A stretch of 64,000 nt of DNA from an uncultured Roseburia sp. (GCA_947647505.1 CANSKO010000005.1:62001-126000), one strand, 5' to 3'. Numbered from the stretch's first letter, positions 16,884 to 25,869 are shown. Notes: generated by a model not told the origin, from the sequence alone. Program-made: numbers and translations.

Positions 16884-18065
16884 ATGGACAGAAAAGGGTA
16901 TTATGGAGCATATGGCGGCCAGTTTGTGGCAGAGGCTTTGATGCAGACGCTTAAGGAACTGGAGCGGGTATTTGAAGAGGCGATGGCGGATCCGGACTTT
17001 ATGGAGACATACCGGCAGTATCTGAAACAGTATGTCGGAAGGGAGACGCCGCTTTATTACGCGTCACGCCTCAGTAAAGCGTGCGGGACAAAGATTTATC
17101 TGAAGCGGGAGGATTTGAACCATACGGGGGCGCATAAGATCAACAATGTCATTGGACAGATTTTGCTGGCGAAGCGCATGGGAAAAAGGAAGGTGATCGC
17201 AGAGACGGGAGCCGGTCAGCATGGCGTTGCGACGGCGACGGGCGCGGCGTTGTTTGATATGGAGTGCACCGTTTTCATGGGCGAGGAAGACATGAAACGG
17301 CAGGCGTTGAATGTAAAGCGCATGGAAATGCTGGGAGCTGCGGTTGTCTGCGTGCGTTCCGGCAGTAAAACGCTAAAAGACGCGACGAATGAGGCGATCC
17401 GCACCTGGGCGAAGACGGCGGAAGATACGTTTTACGTGATCGGGTCCGCCGTTGGGCCGCATCCGTATCCAAAGATCGTAAAAGAGTTTCAAAGCGTTAT
17501 CAGCCGGGAGGCGAAGCGGCAGTTTTACGAACAGGAGAAGAGGCTGCCGGACGTCGTTATGGCATGCGTAGGCGGAGGCTCCAATGCAATCGGAATGTTT
17601 GCCGATTTTATTGCGGAAAAGGGCGTAGAGCTGATCGGCGTGGAAGCGGCCGGGCGAGGCATTGCAACGGGAGAGCATGCCGCGGCAATGGCGGAAGGGC
17701 TGCCGGGCGTGCTGCATGGGATGAAATCGTATCTGCTGCAGGATGCGGACGGCAATATCAGGCTGGCGCATTCGATTTCCGCCGGTCTGGATTATCCCGG
17801 GGTTGGGCCGGAACATGCCTGTTTAAAAGATGCGGGCAGAGCCGCATACGTTTCCGTTACGGACGATGAGGCAATGGAAGCGCTGCTTACGCTGTGCCGT
17901 CTGGAAGGGATTATTCCGGCGATTGAGAGCGCGCATGCCATTGCATACGCGATGAAGCGGGCGGCTTCTATGACGATGGAGCAGAGCATGCTCGTATGCC
18001 TGTCCGGACGAGGCGATAAAGACGTGCATACGGCGGCGGATTATCTGGCAGGAAAAATGGCGTAA
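16884..18065 (+). CDS. trpB: Tryptophan synthase beta chain
   Basis: This 393-aa PLP enzyme condenses indole with serine to form tryptophan. The N-terminal [13 protein letters not shown] region, the Schiff-base Lys in HTGAHKINN (about 85), the phosphate-binding [10 protein letters not shown] (about 232) and AETGAGQHG are all present. Length is normal for the short TrpB1 class. It is the first gene after the T-box terminator and lies 17 bases before trpA. No other trp genes are here, so the leader controls only the last biosynthetic step in this window. Confidence 0.97.
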   Translation: MDRKGYYGAYGGQFVAEALMQTLKELERVFEEAMADPDFMETYRQYLKQYVGRETPLYYASRLSKACGTKIYLKREDLNHTGAHKINNVIGQILLAKRMGKRKVIAETGAGQHGVATATGAALFDMECTVFMGEEDMKRQALNVKRMEMLGAAVVCVRSGSKTLKDATNEAIRTWAKTAEDTFYVIGSAVGPHPYPKIVKEFQSVISREAKRQFYEQEKRLPDVVMACVGGGSNAIGMFADFIAEKGVELIGVEAAGRGIATGEHAAAMAEGLPGVLHGMKSYLLQDADGNIRLAHSISAGLDYPGVGPEHACLKDAGRAAYVSVTDDEAMEALLTLCRLEGIIPAIESAHAIAYAMKRAASMTMEQSMLVCLSGRGDKDVHTAADYLAGKMA

Positions 18066-18082
18066 GGGAAGGAGCGTAAAAC

Positions 18083-18883
18083 ATGAATCGAATCGAAGAA
18101 AGAATGGCGCTGCTGCGGCAGAGGCAGGAAAAAGCGCTGATAACATATATGATGGCCGGGCTGCCGGATTTGCGCCGGTCAAAAGAACTGATGCTTGCGC
18201 AGGAGAGAGCGGGCGTTGATGTGATAGAGCTTGGAATACCGTTTTCCGACCCGATTGCGGACGGACCGGCGATTCAGGATGCGTCGTACCGTTCCCTCTG
18301 TCTTGGGACGAATCTGAAAAAAGTCTTTGGCATGCTGGAAGAGGCGCGGACGGAGGGAAGCCAGATACCGGTTGTCTTTCTGCTGTATTATAATACGATT
18401 TTAAGCTTCGGGCTGGAACCGTTTGCAGCGTCCTGTAAAAAAGCCGGCGTAGACGGTATTTTTGTGCCGGACCTTCCATTTGAGGAACAGGGAGAGCTGT
18501 TAAACGCGCTGCAAAAGGAGGACGGCCCCATTTTCATTTCGGCCGTTTCTCCGGCCGCGAAAGACAGGATGCCTTTGACGTTGCAGGCTGCACGCGGTTT
18601 CGTCTGCTGCGGATCTCTTACGGACGGAGCCAAAGCGTCGGAAGCGTCCCGTAAAAAGGCCCTGCAAGATCTGAAAGCGGCAAAACATGCGTCTCCCGTT
18701 CCAATTATCATAGAATCGGATATGCAGACGGCGGATGCGTTTGCGATAGCGTGCGACAGCGTGGACGGCGTGCTCGTTGGAGCGGGCTTTTTAGAGGAGC
18801 TGGAAAAGAACGGATATGATGCAGAAGCGGTGGAGGCGCACTGTAGAAAACTGCAAAAGCGTATCAGGAGCAAGAGCATATGA
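18083..18883 (+). CDS. trpA: Tryptophan synthase alpha chain
   Basis: The 266-aa TIM-barrel subunit cleaves indole-3-glycerol phosphate and channels indole to TrpB. It has YMMAGLPDL (family YxxAGxP), the catalytic Glu in VIELGIPFSDPIADGPAIQ split across strands one and two, and FVPDLPFEE, which carries the second catalytic acid. AAGGAG precedes ATG 18083. It ends just before a strong intrinsic terminator, which closes the trpBA unit. Confidence 0.96.
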   Translation: MNRIEERMALLRQRQEKALITYMMAGLPDLRRSKELMLAQERAGVDVIELGIPFSDPIADGPAIQDASYRSLCLGTNLKKVFGMLEEARTEGSQIPVVFLLYYNTILSFGLEPFAASCKKAGVDGIFVPDLPFEEQGELLNALQKEDGPIFISAVSPAAKDRMPLTLQAARGFVCCGSLTDGAKASEASRKKALQDLKAAKHASPVPIIIESDMQTADAFAIACDSVDGVLVGAGFLEELEKNGYDAEAVEAHCRKLQKRIRSKSI

Positions 18884-18901
18884 AACGATAAAAATGCACA
18901 A

Positions 18902-18940
18902 AAAAGAGGCGTCGAATCGATTGATCTGACGCCTCTTTTC
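18902..18940 (+). terminator. Intrinsic terminator of trpBA
   Basis: The stem GAGGCGTC/GACGCCTC with flanking A and T runs (AAAA...TTTT) begins 18 bases after the trpA stop. The A-run on the left means it could also work for a transcript from the other side. Confidence 0.88.
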
Positions 18941-19039
18941 AGATATGCCATCCATTGGACTGTACCTCCTTTATGCAGATATGCTGCGCGATTCTTATAC
19001 ATGTCCTGTATGAATATGTGTCATAAAATCTTCGAAACC

Positions 19040-19085
19040 AAAACGGATAAGAGTGGGGGTGAAAGTGCAGATGAATCCGTTTTTT
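19040..19085 (+). terminator. Orphan hairpin with U-tract, possible end of a small RNA
   Basis: AAAACGGAT (19040-19048) pairs with ATCCGTTTT (19075-19083) around a 26-base purine-rich loop, and T residues continue to 19085. No gene ends just upstream, since trpA is already terminated at 18940. It could end a short untranslated RNA starting in 18941-19039 or be a leftover leader. Confidence 0.45.
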
Positions 19086-19306
19086 ATTCGATGGTTTTCC
19101 TGTTTATGTTTTCAATGGCATCTCCCCGCTTTCTTTTGTTTGATTTGTTGTGTTCATTGTATCTGAAAAAACAAAATTCGTCAATGTAAAATTTTAAATT
19201 TAATCATTAAAATAAGTTATAAATGTTTTATTTGCTATAAATACATAAATATTCTGATAATAGAAAAAGAAAGAAGGAAAGGAAGCCGTTCTTCTGCAAG
19301 TTTTGC

Positions 19307-19335
19307 TGTACAATGTAAGGAATTTATGCTATCAT
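19307..19335 (+). promoter_or_regulatory. Probable degV promoter
   Basis: TGTACA (19307-19312), 17 bases and TATCAT (19330-19335) form a moderate sigma-A match 74 bases before the degV start codon. Confidence 0.4.
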
Positions 19336-19408
19336 ACATCTGGTTATAAATACTACATGAAATAGAAAAGAGAAACATACAACATAGTTATAAAACACGG
19401 AGGTTGCA

Positions 19409-20251
19409 ATGTATAAAATTATAATTGACAGCTGCGGAGAGCTGACAGAAGAGCTGAGGGCAGACGGGCATTATGAAAATGTGGCTCTGGAAATGGAAGT
19501 GGACGGCAGCCGCATCGTGGACGATGAAACGTTTGATCAGGCGGATTTTTTGAAAAAGGTAAAAGAAAGCCCGAATGCTCCAAAGTCGTCCTGTCCGTCG
19601 CCGGAGCAATATGTGCAGGCTTTTCAGGGCGAAGCGGAGCGGGTTTATGTTGTGACGCTGTCAAAAGAGCTCAGCGGCTCCTATAACAGCGCGCAGCTTG
19701 CCAGGAAGCTGTTTGAAGAGGAATATGGGGCAGAGGCGAAACAGATTTATGTGTTCAATTCCAGATCCGCTTCCATCGGAGAGACGCTGATTGGCATGAA
19801 GGTGCAGGAGTGCGAGGAAGCGGGCTTGCCGTTTGAGGAAACAATCGAGCAGGTGGAACGTTATATCAGCGGGCAGCGCACGTTTTTCGTGCTGGAGACG
19901 TTAGAGACGCTGCGCAAAAATGGAAGGCTTGGCAATGTAAAGGCGTTTGTCGCCAATGCGCTCAATATCAAACCGGTGATGGGTTCTACGCCCGACGGAC
20001 AGATCTGTCAGCTTGGACAGGCGCGCGGCATGCGCAAGGCGCTGCTGAAAATGATAGAAGAGATGCTTTCCGGCATAAAAAACAGCGACAGGCTTACGCT
20101 TGCGATTTCCCACTGCAACTGTCCCGGCCGGGCGAAGGAAGTGCGGGAAGAAATCGAAAAGCGTATGAAATTTAAACAGATTTTTATTGTGGATACGGCG
20201 GGCATCAGCAGCATGTACGCCAATGACGGCGGCGTTATTATGGCGGTCTGA
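19409..20251 (+). CDS. DegV family fatty-acid-binding protein
   Basis: The 280-aa protein matches DegV/FakB proteins, which bind a fatty acid in a buried groove and present it to a kinase for phosphorylation. It starts YKIIIDSCGELTEEL, the family's DSxxDL-type opening. It has the TLSKELSGSYNSAQ loop and the RLGNVKAFVANALNIKPVM segment, both typical of DegV. No FakA-like kinase is in the window. CGGAGG lies just before ATG 19409. folC follows after a one-base gap, so the two are probably co-expressed, although no functional link is known. Confidence 0.9.
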   Translation: MYKIIIDSCGELTEELRADGHYENVALEMEVDGSRIVDDETFDQADFLKKVKESPNAPKSSCPSPEQYVQAFQGEAERVYVVTLSKELSGSYNSAQLARKLFEEEYGAEAKQIYVFNSRSASIGETLIGMKVQECEEAGLPFEETIEQVERYISGQRTFFVLETLETLRKNGRLGNVKAFVANALNIKPVMGSTPDGQICQLGQARGMRKALLKMIEEMLSGIKNSDRLTLAISHCNCPGRAKEVREEIEKRMKFKQIFIVDTAGISSMYANDGGVIMAV

Positions 20252-20252
20252 T

Positions 20253-21566
20253 ATGTGCGGGCAGGATGTGCTTCAAACCATCCAACAGAAAAAGCGGTTC
20301 GGCAGTCTGCCGGGCGTGGAGGTTGGAAAAAGACTGCTGGCCGCGGTGGGAAATCCTCAGAAGGGCCTTGCATTTATTCATATTGCGGGCACGAACGGGA
20401 AGGGCTCTGCCGCGGCTTTTCTGGATGGCATTTTGTGTGCGGCGAATATTCGGACAGGACTGTTTACTTCGCCGCATCTGGTGGATTTTACGGAGCGGAT
20501 TCGCGTCAATGGCGTAGCGATTCCAAAAGAAAAAGCGGAAGAAATCGGGCGGCGGCTTCTTGCCGTTTCGCTGGATGCGCAGCCTTCCATGTTTGATTAC
20601 TGTCTGGCTATGGCTCTTTTGCACTTTCAGGAACAAAAATGCGCGCTTGTCATTCTGGAAACGGGACTGGGAGGGCGTCTGGACGCGACGAATGCCGCAG
20701 GCGTTCCGCTTGTTTCTCTGATTACGAAGATCGGCTACGATCATACGGAGTTTTTAGGCGGGACGCTTTCTGAAATTGCTGCGGAAAAAGCGGGGATTTT
20801 AAAGAGCGGGACGAGGGCCGTGCTGGAAAGTCAGGAGCCAGAAGCGCTTGCGGTTCTGACAGAACGCTGTAAAGCGCTTGCAGTTCCGTATGCCGTAGTA
20901 AAAGAGCAGGAGCTTACCGCGACAGAGGACGGTTTTTGCTATCCGGGAGAAACGCCTTACCGGATGCGGATGCGGGGGGCGTTTCAGCGGGAGAATGCGA
21001 TGGCGGCCGTGCTTGCGGCAAGAGAGCTTGCGGCGCTTGGCTATGCGGTCACGGAGGAGGATTTGCACCGCGGCATTGCGGAGACGGTATGGCGTGGAAG
21101 GATGGAAGTGATCTCGGAGCGTCCGTTCCTTATGATTGACGGCGCGCACAATGCAGACGGCGCGCATGCGCTGGCTAAAAGCCTTGCCGAATCGTATCCG
21201 GGAGAGAAGTTTCATTTTATCATGGGCGTGCTTGCGGATAAGGATTACCGGGAAATGGTGCGAAAAATCCGGCCGGTTGCGGCAAAAATAACGGCCGTTA
21301 CGCCGGAGGATAAGCGGGCGCTGGACGGTGAACGGCTGGTGGCGTATATTAGGGCGTGTGGAATAGAGGCGGAGTGGAAGCGGGATACAGGCGATGCATT
21401 CCGGCCGTTTTTAAGCGGGGACGGCGGTTTTGATACAGAGATTCGGACGGTTGCGTTTGGCTCATTGCATTTTATTGGTGAAATTATGAGCGTGTTCGCG
21501 TTGCCTTCGCGAGCTGTTTCGGGCGAAAAAAGCGTGGAAAGAGGAAACGGGAAAAGGCGGGAATAA
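20253..21566 (+). CDS. folC: Folylpolyglutamate synthase / dihydrofolate synthase
   Basis: This 437-aa Mur-ligase-family enzyme adds glutamate to folates. Visible motifs are the ATP P-loop HIAGTNGKGSAAAFL (about 46-60), TSPHLVDFTERI, the metal-binding ETGLGGRLDATN (about 145) and KIGYDHTEFLG, plus the C-terminal ligase fold with DGAHNADG. The start ATG 20253 follows the DegV stop by one base. Its ribosome binding site is weak, so translation is probably coupled to degV; an alternative ATG 20223 would overlap degV by 29 bases. The last 30 residues are basic and not conserved. Confidence 0.93.
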   Translation: MCGQDVLQTIQQKKRFGSLPGVEVGKRLLAAVGNPQKGLAFIHIAGTNGKGSAAAFLDGILCAANIRTGLFTSPHLVDFTERIRVNGVAIPKEKAEEIGRRLLAVSLDAQPSMFDYCLAMALLHFQEQKCALVILETGLGGRLDATNAAGVPLVSLITKIGYDHTEFLGGTLSEIAAEKAGILKSGTRAVLESQEPEALAVLTERCKALAVPYAVVKEQELTATEDGFCYPGETPYRMRMRGAFQRENAMAAVLAARELAALGYAVTEEDLHRGIAETVWRGRMEVISERPFLMIDGAHNADGAHALAKSLAESYPGEKFHFIMGVLADKDYREMVRKIRPVAAKITAVTPEDKRALDGERLVAYIRACGIEAEWKRDTGDAFRPFLSGDGGFDTEIRTVAFGSLHFIGEIMSVFALPSRAVSGEKSVERGNGKRRE

Positions 21567-21592
21567 AAGCGGAGGATGCCCTTCGCTTTTTT
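21565..21592 (+). terminator. Intrinsic terminator after folC
   Basis: AAAAGCG (21565-21571) pairs with CGCTTTT (21584-21590), and two more T residues follow. The stem overlaps the folC stop codon. Confidence 0.75.
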
Positions 21593-21615
21593 ATATACAA
21601 TATATAGATTTCATG

Positions 21616-21644
21616 TTGACTGACAACACCATATGTGGTACAAT
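21616..21644 (+). promoter_or_regulatory. nrdD promoter overlapped by an NrdR-like box
   Basis: TTGACT (21616-21621), 17 bases and TACAAT (21639-21644) form a strong promoter. The spacer and the first -10 bases contain ACACCATATGTGGT (21626-21639), whose 12-base core (21628-21639) is a near-palindrome matching the ACACWATATMTWGTGT consensus of the ribonucleotide-reductase repressor NrdR. A weaker copy around ACAACATATGGACA lies 43 bases further on (about 21669-21682), roughly four helical turns, as NrdR box pairs often are. Confidence 0.65.
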
Positions 21645-21698
21645 CGGTTTTGCATTTACAGAAAACACACAACATATGGACAAGGAGAGTCAGATAAT

Positions 21699-23861
21699 AT
21701 GAAAATTATAAAAAGAAGCGGGACGGAAGAAGAGTTTCGTCTTTCCAAAATCGAGGCTGCGATTTTAAAGGCGAATCAGACGGTTCCGGAGCAGGAAAAA
21801 ATGTCGGCGGAGCAGATTGCGGATATCTGCGGCCATATTGAAACGATGTGCAGGGGGATGGGACGCGCATTAAGCGTTGAAGAAATACAGGATCTGGTCG
21901 AGAATGGCATTATGCAAAAACAGGCGTTTTCGGTGGCGCATAATTACATCACGTATCGCTATAAGCGCGCGCTTGTGCGAAAAGCCAATTCGACGGACAA
22001 ACAGATCTTAAGCCTTTTAGAATGTGACAACGAAGAAGTCAAGCAGGAAAATTCCAATAAAAATCCGGTTGTCAACAGCGTGCAGCGGGATTATATGGCG
22101 GGCGAAGTCAGCAAGGATATTACAAAGCGATTTCTTCTGCCGGAGGATATTGTGCAGGCGCATGAAGACGGCATGATTCACTTTCATGATTCGGATTATT
22201 TCGCGCAGCACATGCACAACTGCTGTCTTGTCAATCTGGAAGACATGCTGCAGAACGGGACGGTGATCAGCGGGACGATGATCGAAAAGCCGCACAGCTT
22301 TTCCACTGCCTGCAACATTGCCACGCAGATTATCGCGCAGATTGCAAGTTCGCAGTATGGCGGGCAGAGCATTTCGCTGTCACATCTTGCGCCGTTTGTA
22401 GACGTCAGCCGTCACAGGTTCCGCAGAGAAGTCCGCAGGGAATTTGAATCGGCCGGCATTGCGCTCAATGAAGAGCAGCTGAACAGCGTGGCGGAATCGC
22501 GCGTGCTTGAGGAGATCAACCGCGGCGTGCAGATGATTCAGTATCAGGTCATTACGCTGATGACGACGAATGGACAGGCGCCGTTTGTAACGGTCTTTAT
22601 GTATCTGAACGAAGCGCCGGAGGGAAGGACAAGGGACGACCTTGCGCTTGTGATTGAGGAGGCGCTGCGCCAGAGGATTCAAGGCGTGAAAAACGAAGCC
22701 GGCATGTATATTACGCCGGCGTTTCCAAAGCTGATTTATGTGCTGGAAGAGGACAATATTACGGAGGATGGCAAATACTGGAATCTGACAAAGCTGGCTG
22801 CGGAATGCACCGCAAAGCGGATGGTGCCGGACTATATTTCGGAGAAGGTCATGCGGGAGCTGAAGGACGGCAACTGCTATCCCTGCATGGGCTGCCGGTC
22901 TTTTCTGAACCTTTATAAAAATGAAAACGACAGCTATCAGTTTTACGGACGGTTTAATCAGGGCGTCGTAACGTTAAATCTTGTCGATGCGGCGTTAAGC
23001 TCCGGCGGCGATATGGAGAAATTCTGGACGATTTTAGACGAACGGCTGGAGCTTTGCAGACGCGCGCTGATGTGCCGTCATAATCGACTAAAGGGCACGC
23101 CTTCCGATGTGGCGCCGATCCTCTGGCAGTATGGGGCGTTAAGCCGGCTGAAAAAGGGAGAGCCGATTGATAAGCTTTTGTACGACGGATATTCTTCGAT
23201 TTCGCTTGGCTATGCCGGGCTTTGCGAGTGTACGTATTATATGACGGGCAAATCGCATACCGATCCGGAGGTGACGCCGTTTGCGCTTTCTGTTATGCAG
23301 CGGTTAAACGACGCGTGCGAGCAGTGGAAGGCGGAGACAAACATTGGATTTAGCGTATATGGGACGCCGCTTGAGTCTACAACGTATAAATTTGCAAAAT
23401 GTCTGCAAAAGCGTTTTGGCGTTATTCCCGGCGTGACGGATAAGAATTATATTACAAACAGCTATCACGTGCATGTCAGAGAGGAAATTGACGCATTTTC
23501 CAAATTAAAATTTGAGGCGCAGTTCCAGCGGCTTTCTCCGGGCGGCGCGATCAGTTATGTGGAAGTGCCGGATATGACGGACAATATTCCGGCGGCGCTT
23601 GCCGTGATGCAGCATATTTATGAGAACATTATGTATGCGGAGCTGAATACGAAAAGCGACTACTGTCAGGAATGCGGTTATAACGGGGAAATTCAGATTG
23701 TTACGGACGACGGCGGAAAGCTGGTATGGGAATGCCCAAACTGCGGCAACCGCGATCAGGATAAAATGAATGTGGCAAGAAGGACCTGCGGCTATATCGG
23801 CACGCAGTTCTGGAATCAGGGCAGGACGCAGGAGATTAAGGAGAGGGTGCTGCATCTATGA
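21699..23861 (+). CDS. nrdD: Anaerobic (class III) ribonucleoside-triphosphate reductase
   Basis: The 720-aa glycyl-radical enzyme makes deoxynucleotides without oxygen. An ATP-cone is at the N-terminus (about 1-95). Next come HFHDSDYF and HNCCLVNLEDML, the active-site region NCYPCMGCRSF, a zinc ribbon CQECGY...CPNCGN near the C-terminus, and the glycyl-radical loop RRTCGYIGTQ with Gly about 698. AAGGAGAG at 21682-21689 supports ATG 21699. Its stop overlaps the ATG of the activase gene by four bases. NrdR-type boxes upstream suggest repression when dATP is high. Confidence 0.97.
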   Translation: MKIIKRSGTEEEFRLSKIEAAILKANQTVPEQEKMSAEQIADICGHIETMCRGMGRALSVEEIQDLVENGIMQKQAFSVAHNYITYRYKRALVRKANSTDKQILSLLECDNEEVKQENSNKNPVVNSVQRDYMAGEVSKDITKRFLLPEDIVQAHEDGMIHFHDSDYFAQHMHNCCLVNLEDMLQNGTVISGTMIEKPHSFSTACNIATQIIAQIASSQYGGQSISLSHLAPFVDVSRHRFRREVRREFESAGIALNEEQLNSVAESRVLEEINRGVQMIQYQVITLMTTNGQAPFVTVFMYLNEAPEGRTRDDLALVIEEALRQRIQGVKNEAGMYITPAFPKLIYVLEEDNITEDGKYWNLTKLAAECTAKRMVPDYISEKVMRELKDGNCYPCMGCRSFLNLYKNENDSYQFYGRFNQGVVTLNLVDAALSSGGDMEKFWTILDERLELCRRALMCRHNRLKGTPSDVAPILWQYGALSRLKKGEPIDKLLYDGYSSISLGYAGLCECTYYMTGKSHTDPEVTPFALSVMQRLNDACEQWKAETNIGFSVYGTPLESTTYKFAKCLQKRFGVIPGVTDKNYITNSYHVHVREEIDAFSKLKFEAQFQRLSPGGAISYVEVPDMTDNIPAALAVMQHIYENIMYAELNTKSDYCQECGYNGEIQIVTDDGGKLVWECPNCGNRDQDKMNVARRTCGYIGTQFWNQGRTQEIKERVLHL

Positions 23862-24376
23862 ATTACGGCGCGATTAAATACTGCGACATTGCAAACGGAA
23901 TCGGCGTGCGGACGGTTCTCTTCGTCTCCGGCTGCAGAAATTGCTGCGAGGGCTGTTTTCAGCCGGAGACATGGGATTTTTCTCATGGAGAGCCTTTTAC
24001 AGAGGAAGTGGAGGATGCCGTAATCGAGTCGCTGCGACCGCCTTATATTCAGGGGCTTACGCTTTTAGGCGGCGATCCGATGGAGCCGGAAAATCAGGCG
24101 GCCCTGCTGCCGTTTCTGCGGCGGGTAAAGGCGGAATGTCCTCAAAAAGACGTCTGGGCCTATACGGGTTATATTCTGGAGCGGGATCTGGTCTGTGGAG
24201 GAAGCCGTTGCACGGGCGATACGAAGGAGCTGCTTTCTTATATTGACGTGCTCGTTGACGGGCCCTATATTGCAAAGGAGCACAGCCTTATACTCAAATT
24301 CAAAGGCTCCGCCAACCAGCGCGTCATTGACTGTAAGCGGTATGGCAGGACAGGAGAGATTGTAGAACTGATGTGA
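23858..24376 (+). CDS. nrdG: Anaerobic ribonucleotide reductase activating protein (radical SAM)
   Basis: The 172-aa radical-SAM activase places the glycyl radical on NrdD. Its iron-sulfur motif, CRNCCEGC, fits the CX3CX2C pattern of NrdG (Cys 1, 5 and 8 of that run). LLGGDPMEPEN is the GGDP-type SAM-contact motif and DVLVDGPY is the typical C-terminal strand. It overlaps nrdD by ATGA, so the two are translationally coupled. Length is normal. Confidence 0.95.
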   Translation: MNYGAIKYCDIANGIGVRTVLFVSGCRNCCEGCFQPETWDFSHGEPFTEEVEDAVIESLRPPYIQGLTLLGGDPMEPENQAALLPFLRRVKAECPQKDVWAYTGYILERDLVCGGSRCTGDTKELLSYIDVLVDGPYIAKEHSLILKFKGSANQRVIDCKRYGRTGEIVELM

Positions 24377-24482
24377 CATTCGCCTGGCTTTGGATGCTCT
24401 TTTTTTCAAAAACATACTTTTTTCATACTTTCATCAAGAACAGAACATAAACGGGACGTAAACTACAACTTGTAAAAGAAAA

Positions 24483-24513
24483 AACCGTTCCCTGCTCTGT
24501 AAGGGCGTCGGTT
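24483..24513 (+). other. Hairpin in the leader of the HtrA-like gene
   Basis: AACCG/CGGTT (24483-24487, 24509-24513) encloses CCCT/AGGG (24490-24493, 24502-24505). It lies about 33 bases before the start codon without a T-run, so it is not a standard terminator. It may affect mRNA stability. Confidence 0.35.
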
Positions 24514-24545
24514 CTGAAGATAAAATCATGAAAGGAGTCATCAAT

Positions 24546-25742
24546 ATGGGTAAACATCGTTTTTCAGTAAAACTTACAAAATGCGCTGCGCTGGCGCTGG
24601 TATTTGGCGTAATCGGAGGCACGGCGTTTTCCGGCGCAAATTATGCTATGGACAGCTATTTTGCGCAGGATGCGGATGGAAAAGAAGCAAAGGAAGAGGA
24701 GGGCGACAGGATAAAGCCTGTCAGCACGGCAGACAGTTCGGTTGTTTCGACGGATATTTCCGACGTCATCGAGCAGGTGATGCCTTCCGTTGTAGCGATT
24801 ACAGGTCTGACACAGCAGGAGATTATGAGTTTTTTCGGAGACAGGACGATTGAGAGCGAAAGCAGCGGCTCCGGAATCCTGATTGATAAAAATGAAGAAT
24901 ATCTCTATATTGCGACGAACAATCACGTTGTACAGAAGACGAATGCGCTGACGGTTCAGTTTTTTGATGAAACGACGGCTCCGGCAACGGTGCGTGGCGT
25001 AGCGCCGTCGAATGATCTGGCCGTTGTGCAGGTGGCGCTGTCTGATCTGTCAGAAGAGACGTTAGATCAGATTCAGATTGCTTCCATCGGGGATTCCGAT
25101 CAGATTGCAGTTGGCGATGCGGCAATTGCGATCGGAAATGCGTTAGGATACGGTCAGTCCGTTACGACGGGCGTTATCAGCGCACTGGGCAGAGAAGTGA
25201 CGTTTCAGGATGAGACGACCGGAAAAACGATTTCCAGCCGCCTGATTCAGACAGATGCGGCGATCAATCCGGGCAACAGCGGCGGCGCTTTGATTAATAC
25301 AAAAGGAGAAGTCATCGGCATTAATTCCTCCAAATATTCCGATACGGACGTAGAGGGCATGGGCTTTGCCATTCCGACGGCAACGGCAGGTCCGATCTTA
25401 AAGGACCTGATCGAAAACGGCAAAACGACGACGACGGGAAGCCCTTACATTGGCATTTACGGCGTGGATGTGACGGAAGAAGTTTCCAGCCAGTACAATA
25501 TGCCAATTGGCGTTTACGTGGTGCAGACGGTGGAAGGAAGCGGCGCGGAGGCGGCTGGCATTGTGCCGGGCAATATTATTACAAAAGCGGGTGAACAGGA
25601 GATTCGTTCCATGAAAGATTTACAGGACTGTCTTTCAGGCTTAAAGGTCGGCGATACTGTCGATGTAACGGTACAGATTGTAAACAGCGGCGGTTATGTG
25701 GAAAAACAGATTCCGGTGACATTGACGGCACAAAGTGATTGA
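24546..25742 (+). CDS. HtrA/DegP-like membrane-anchored serine protease with PDZ domain
   Basis: This 398-aa protein has a single N-terminal membrane anchor (about 12-33), an acidic linker, a trypsin-like domain and a C-terminal PDZ domain (about 290-395). The catalytic triad is visible as His in NNHVV (about 127), Asp in NDLAV (about 157) and Ser in GNSGG (about 245). The family degrades misfolded proteins outside the membrane under envelope stress. ATG 24546 is preferred to ATG 24528 because AAAGGAG at 24531-24537 lies between them. It is a single-gene unit ending in a strong terminator. Confidence 0.93.
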   Translation: MGKHRFSVKLTKCAALALVFGVIGGTAFSGANYAMDSYFAQDADGKEAKEEEGDRIKPVSTADSSVVSTDISDVIEQVMPSVVAITGLTQQEIMSFFGDRTIESESSGSGILIDKNEEYLYIATNNHVVQKTNALTVQFFDETTAPATVRGVAPSNDLAVVQVALSDLSEETLDQIQIASIGDSDQIAVGDAAIAIGNALGYGQSVTTGVISALGREVTFQDETTGKTISSRLIQTDAAINPGNSGGALINTKGEVIGINSSKYSDTDVEGMGFAIPTATAGPILKDLIENGKTTTTGSPYIGIYGVDVTEEVSSQYNMPIGVYVVQTVEGSGAEAAGIVPGNIITKAGEQEIRSMKDLQDCLSGLKVGDTVDVTVQIVNSGGYVEKQIPVTLTAQSD

Positions 25743-25782
25743 CAGATTGTAAAATGGATGATAGACTGAAACCAGCAGTAAA

Positions 25783-25812
25783 AAGGAATCCTGATGCGCA
25801 GGATTCTTTTTT
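25783..25812 (+). terminator. Intrinsic terminator after the HtrA-like gene
   Basis: GAATCCTG and CAGGATTC pair around ATGCG and are followed by TTTTTT. The hairpin begins 41 bases after the stop codon. Confidence 0.88.
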
Positions 25813-25838
25813 ACAGCCAATATCATACTAAGTATATA
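25810..25838 (+). promoter_or_regulatory. Promoter and palindromic operator candidate of the cysteine desulfurase operon
   Basis: TTTACA (25810-25815), 17 bases and TATATA (25833-25838) make a moderate promoter that starts inside the previous terminator's T-run. The perfect 11-base palindrome ATACTAAGTAT (25825-25835) overlaps its -10 end, which is where a repressor would sit. The likely regulator is not known; an iron-sulfur or sulfur sensor is a guess from the downstream genes. Confidence 0.4.
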
Positions 25839-25869
25839 TGAATTATATTGATAGAAAGAGGAGATGGCA

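Larger units (their letters stand above)
18941..19408. other. Gene-poor, AT-rich intergenic stretch (468 bp)
   Basis: I see no convincing gene here. It holds the orphan hairpin at 19040-19085, a strongly AT-rich stretch at about 19190-19260 and the degV promoter near 19307-19335. A 62-residue frame at 19001-19189 lacks a ribosome binding site and recognisable content. Confidence 0.6.

Noticed and set aside
18388-19002. Minus-strand frame with an AAAGGAGG-like site near 18970-18977
   Set aside because: The Shine-Dalgarno-like bases precede a frame that runs through the trpA terminator and antisense to trpA, and the peptide has no features. Chance is more likely.
19001-19189. 62-codon plus-strand frame in the trpA-degV gap
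   Set aside because: It has no ribosome binding site, low-complexity hydrophobic content and an internal terminator-like hairpin.
24377-24430. Terminator after nrdG suggested by the T7 run at about 24400-24410
   Set aside because: No stem of more than four pairs could be found before the T-run.
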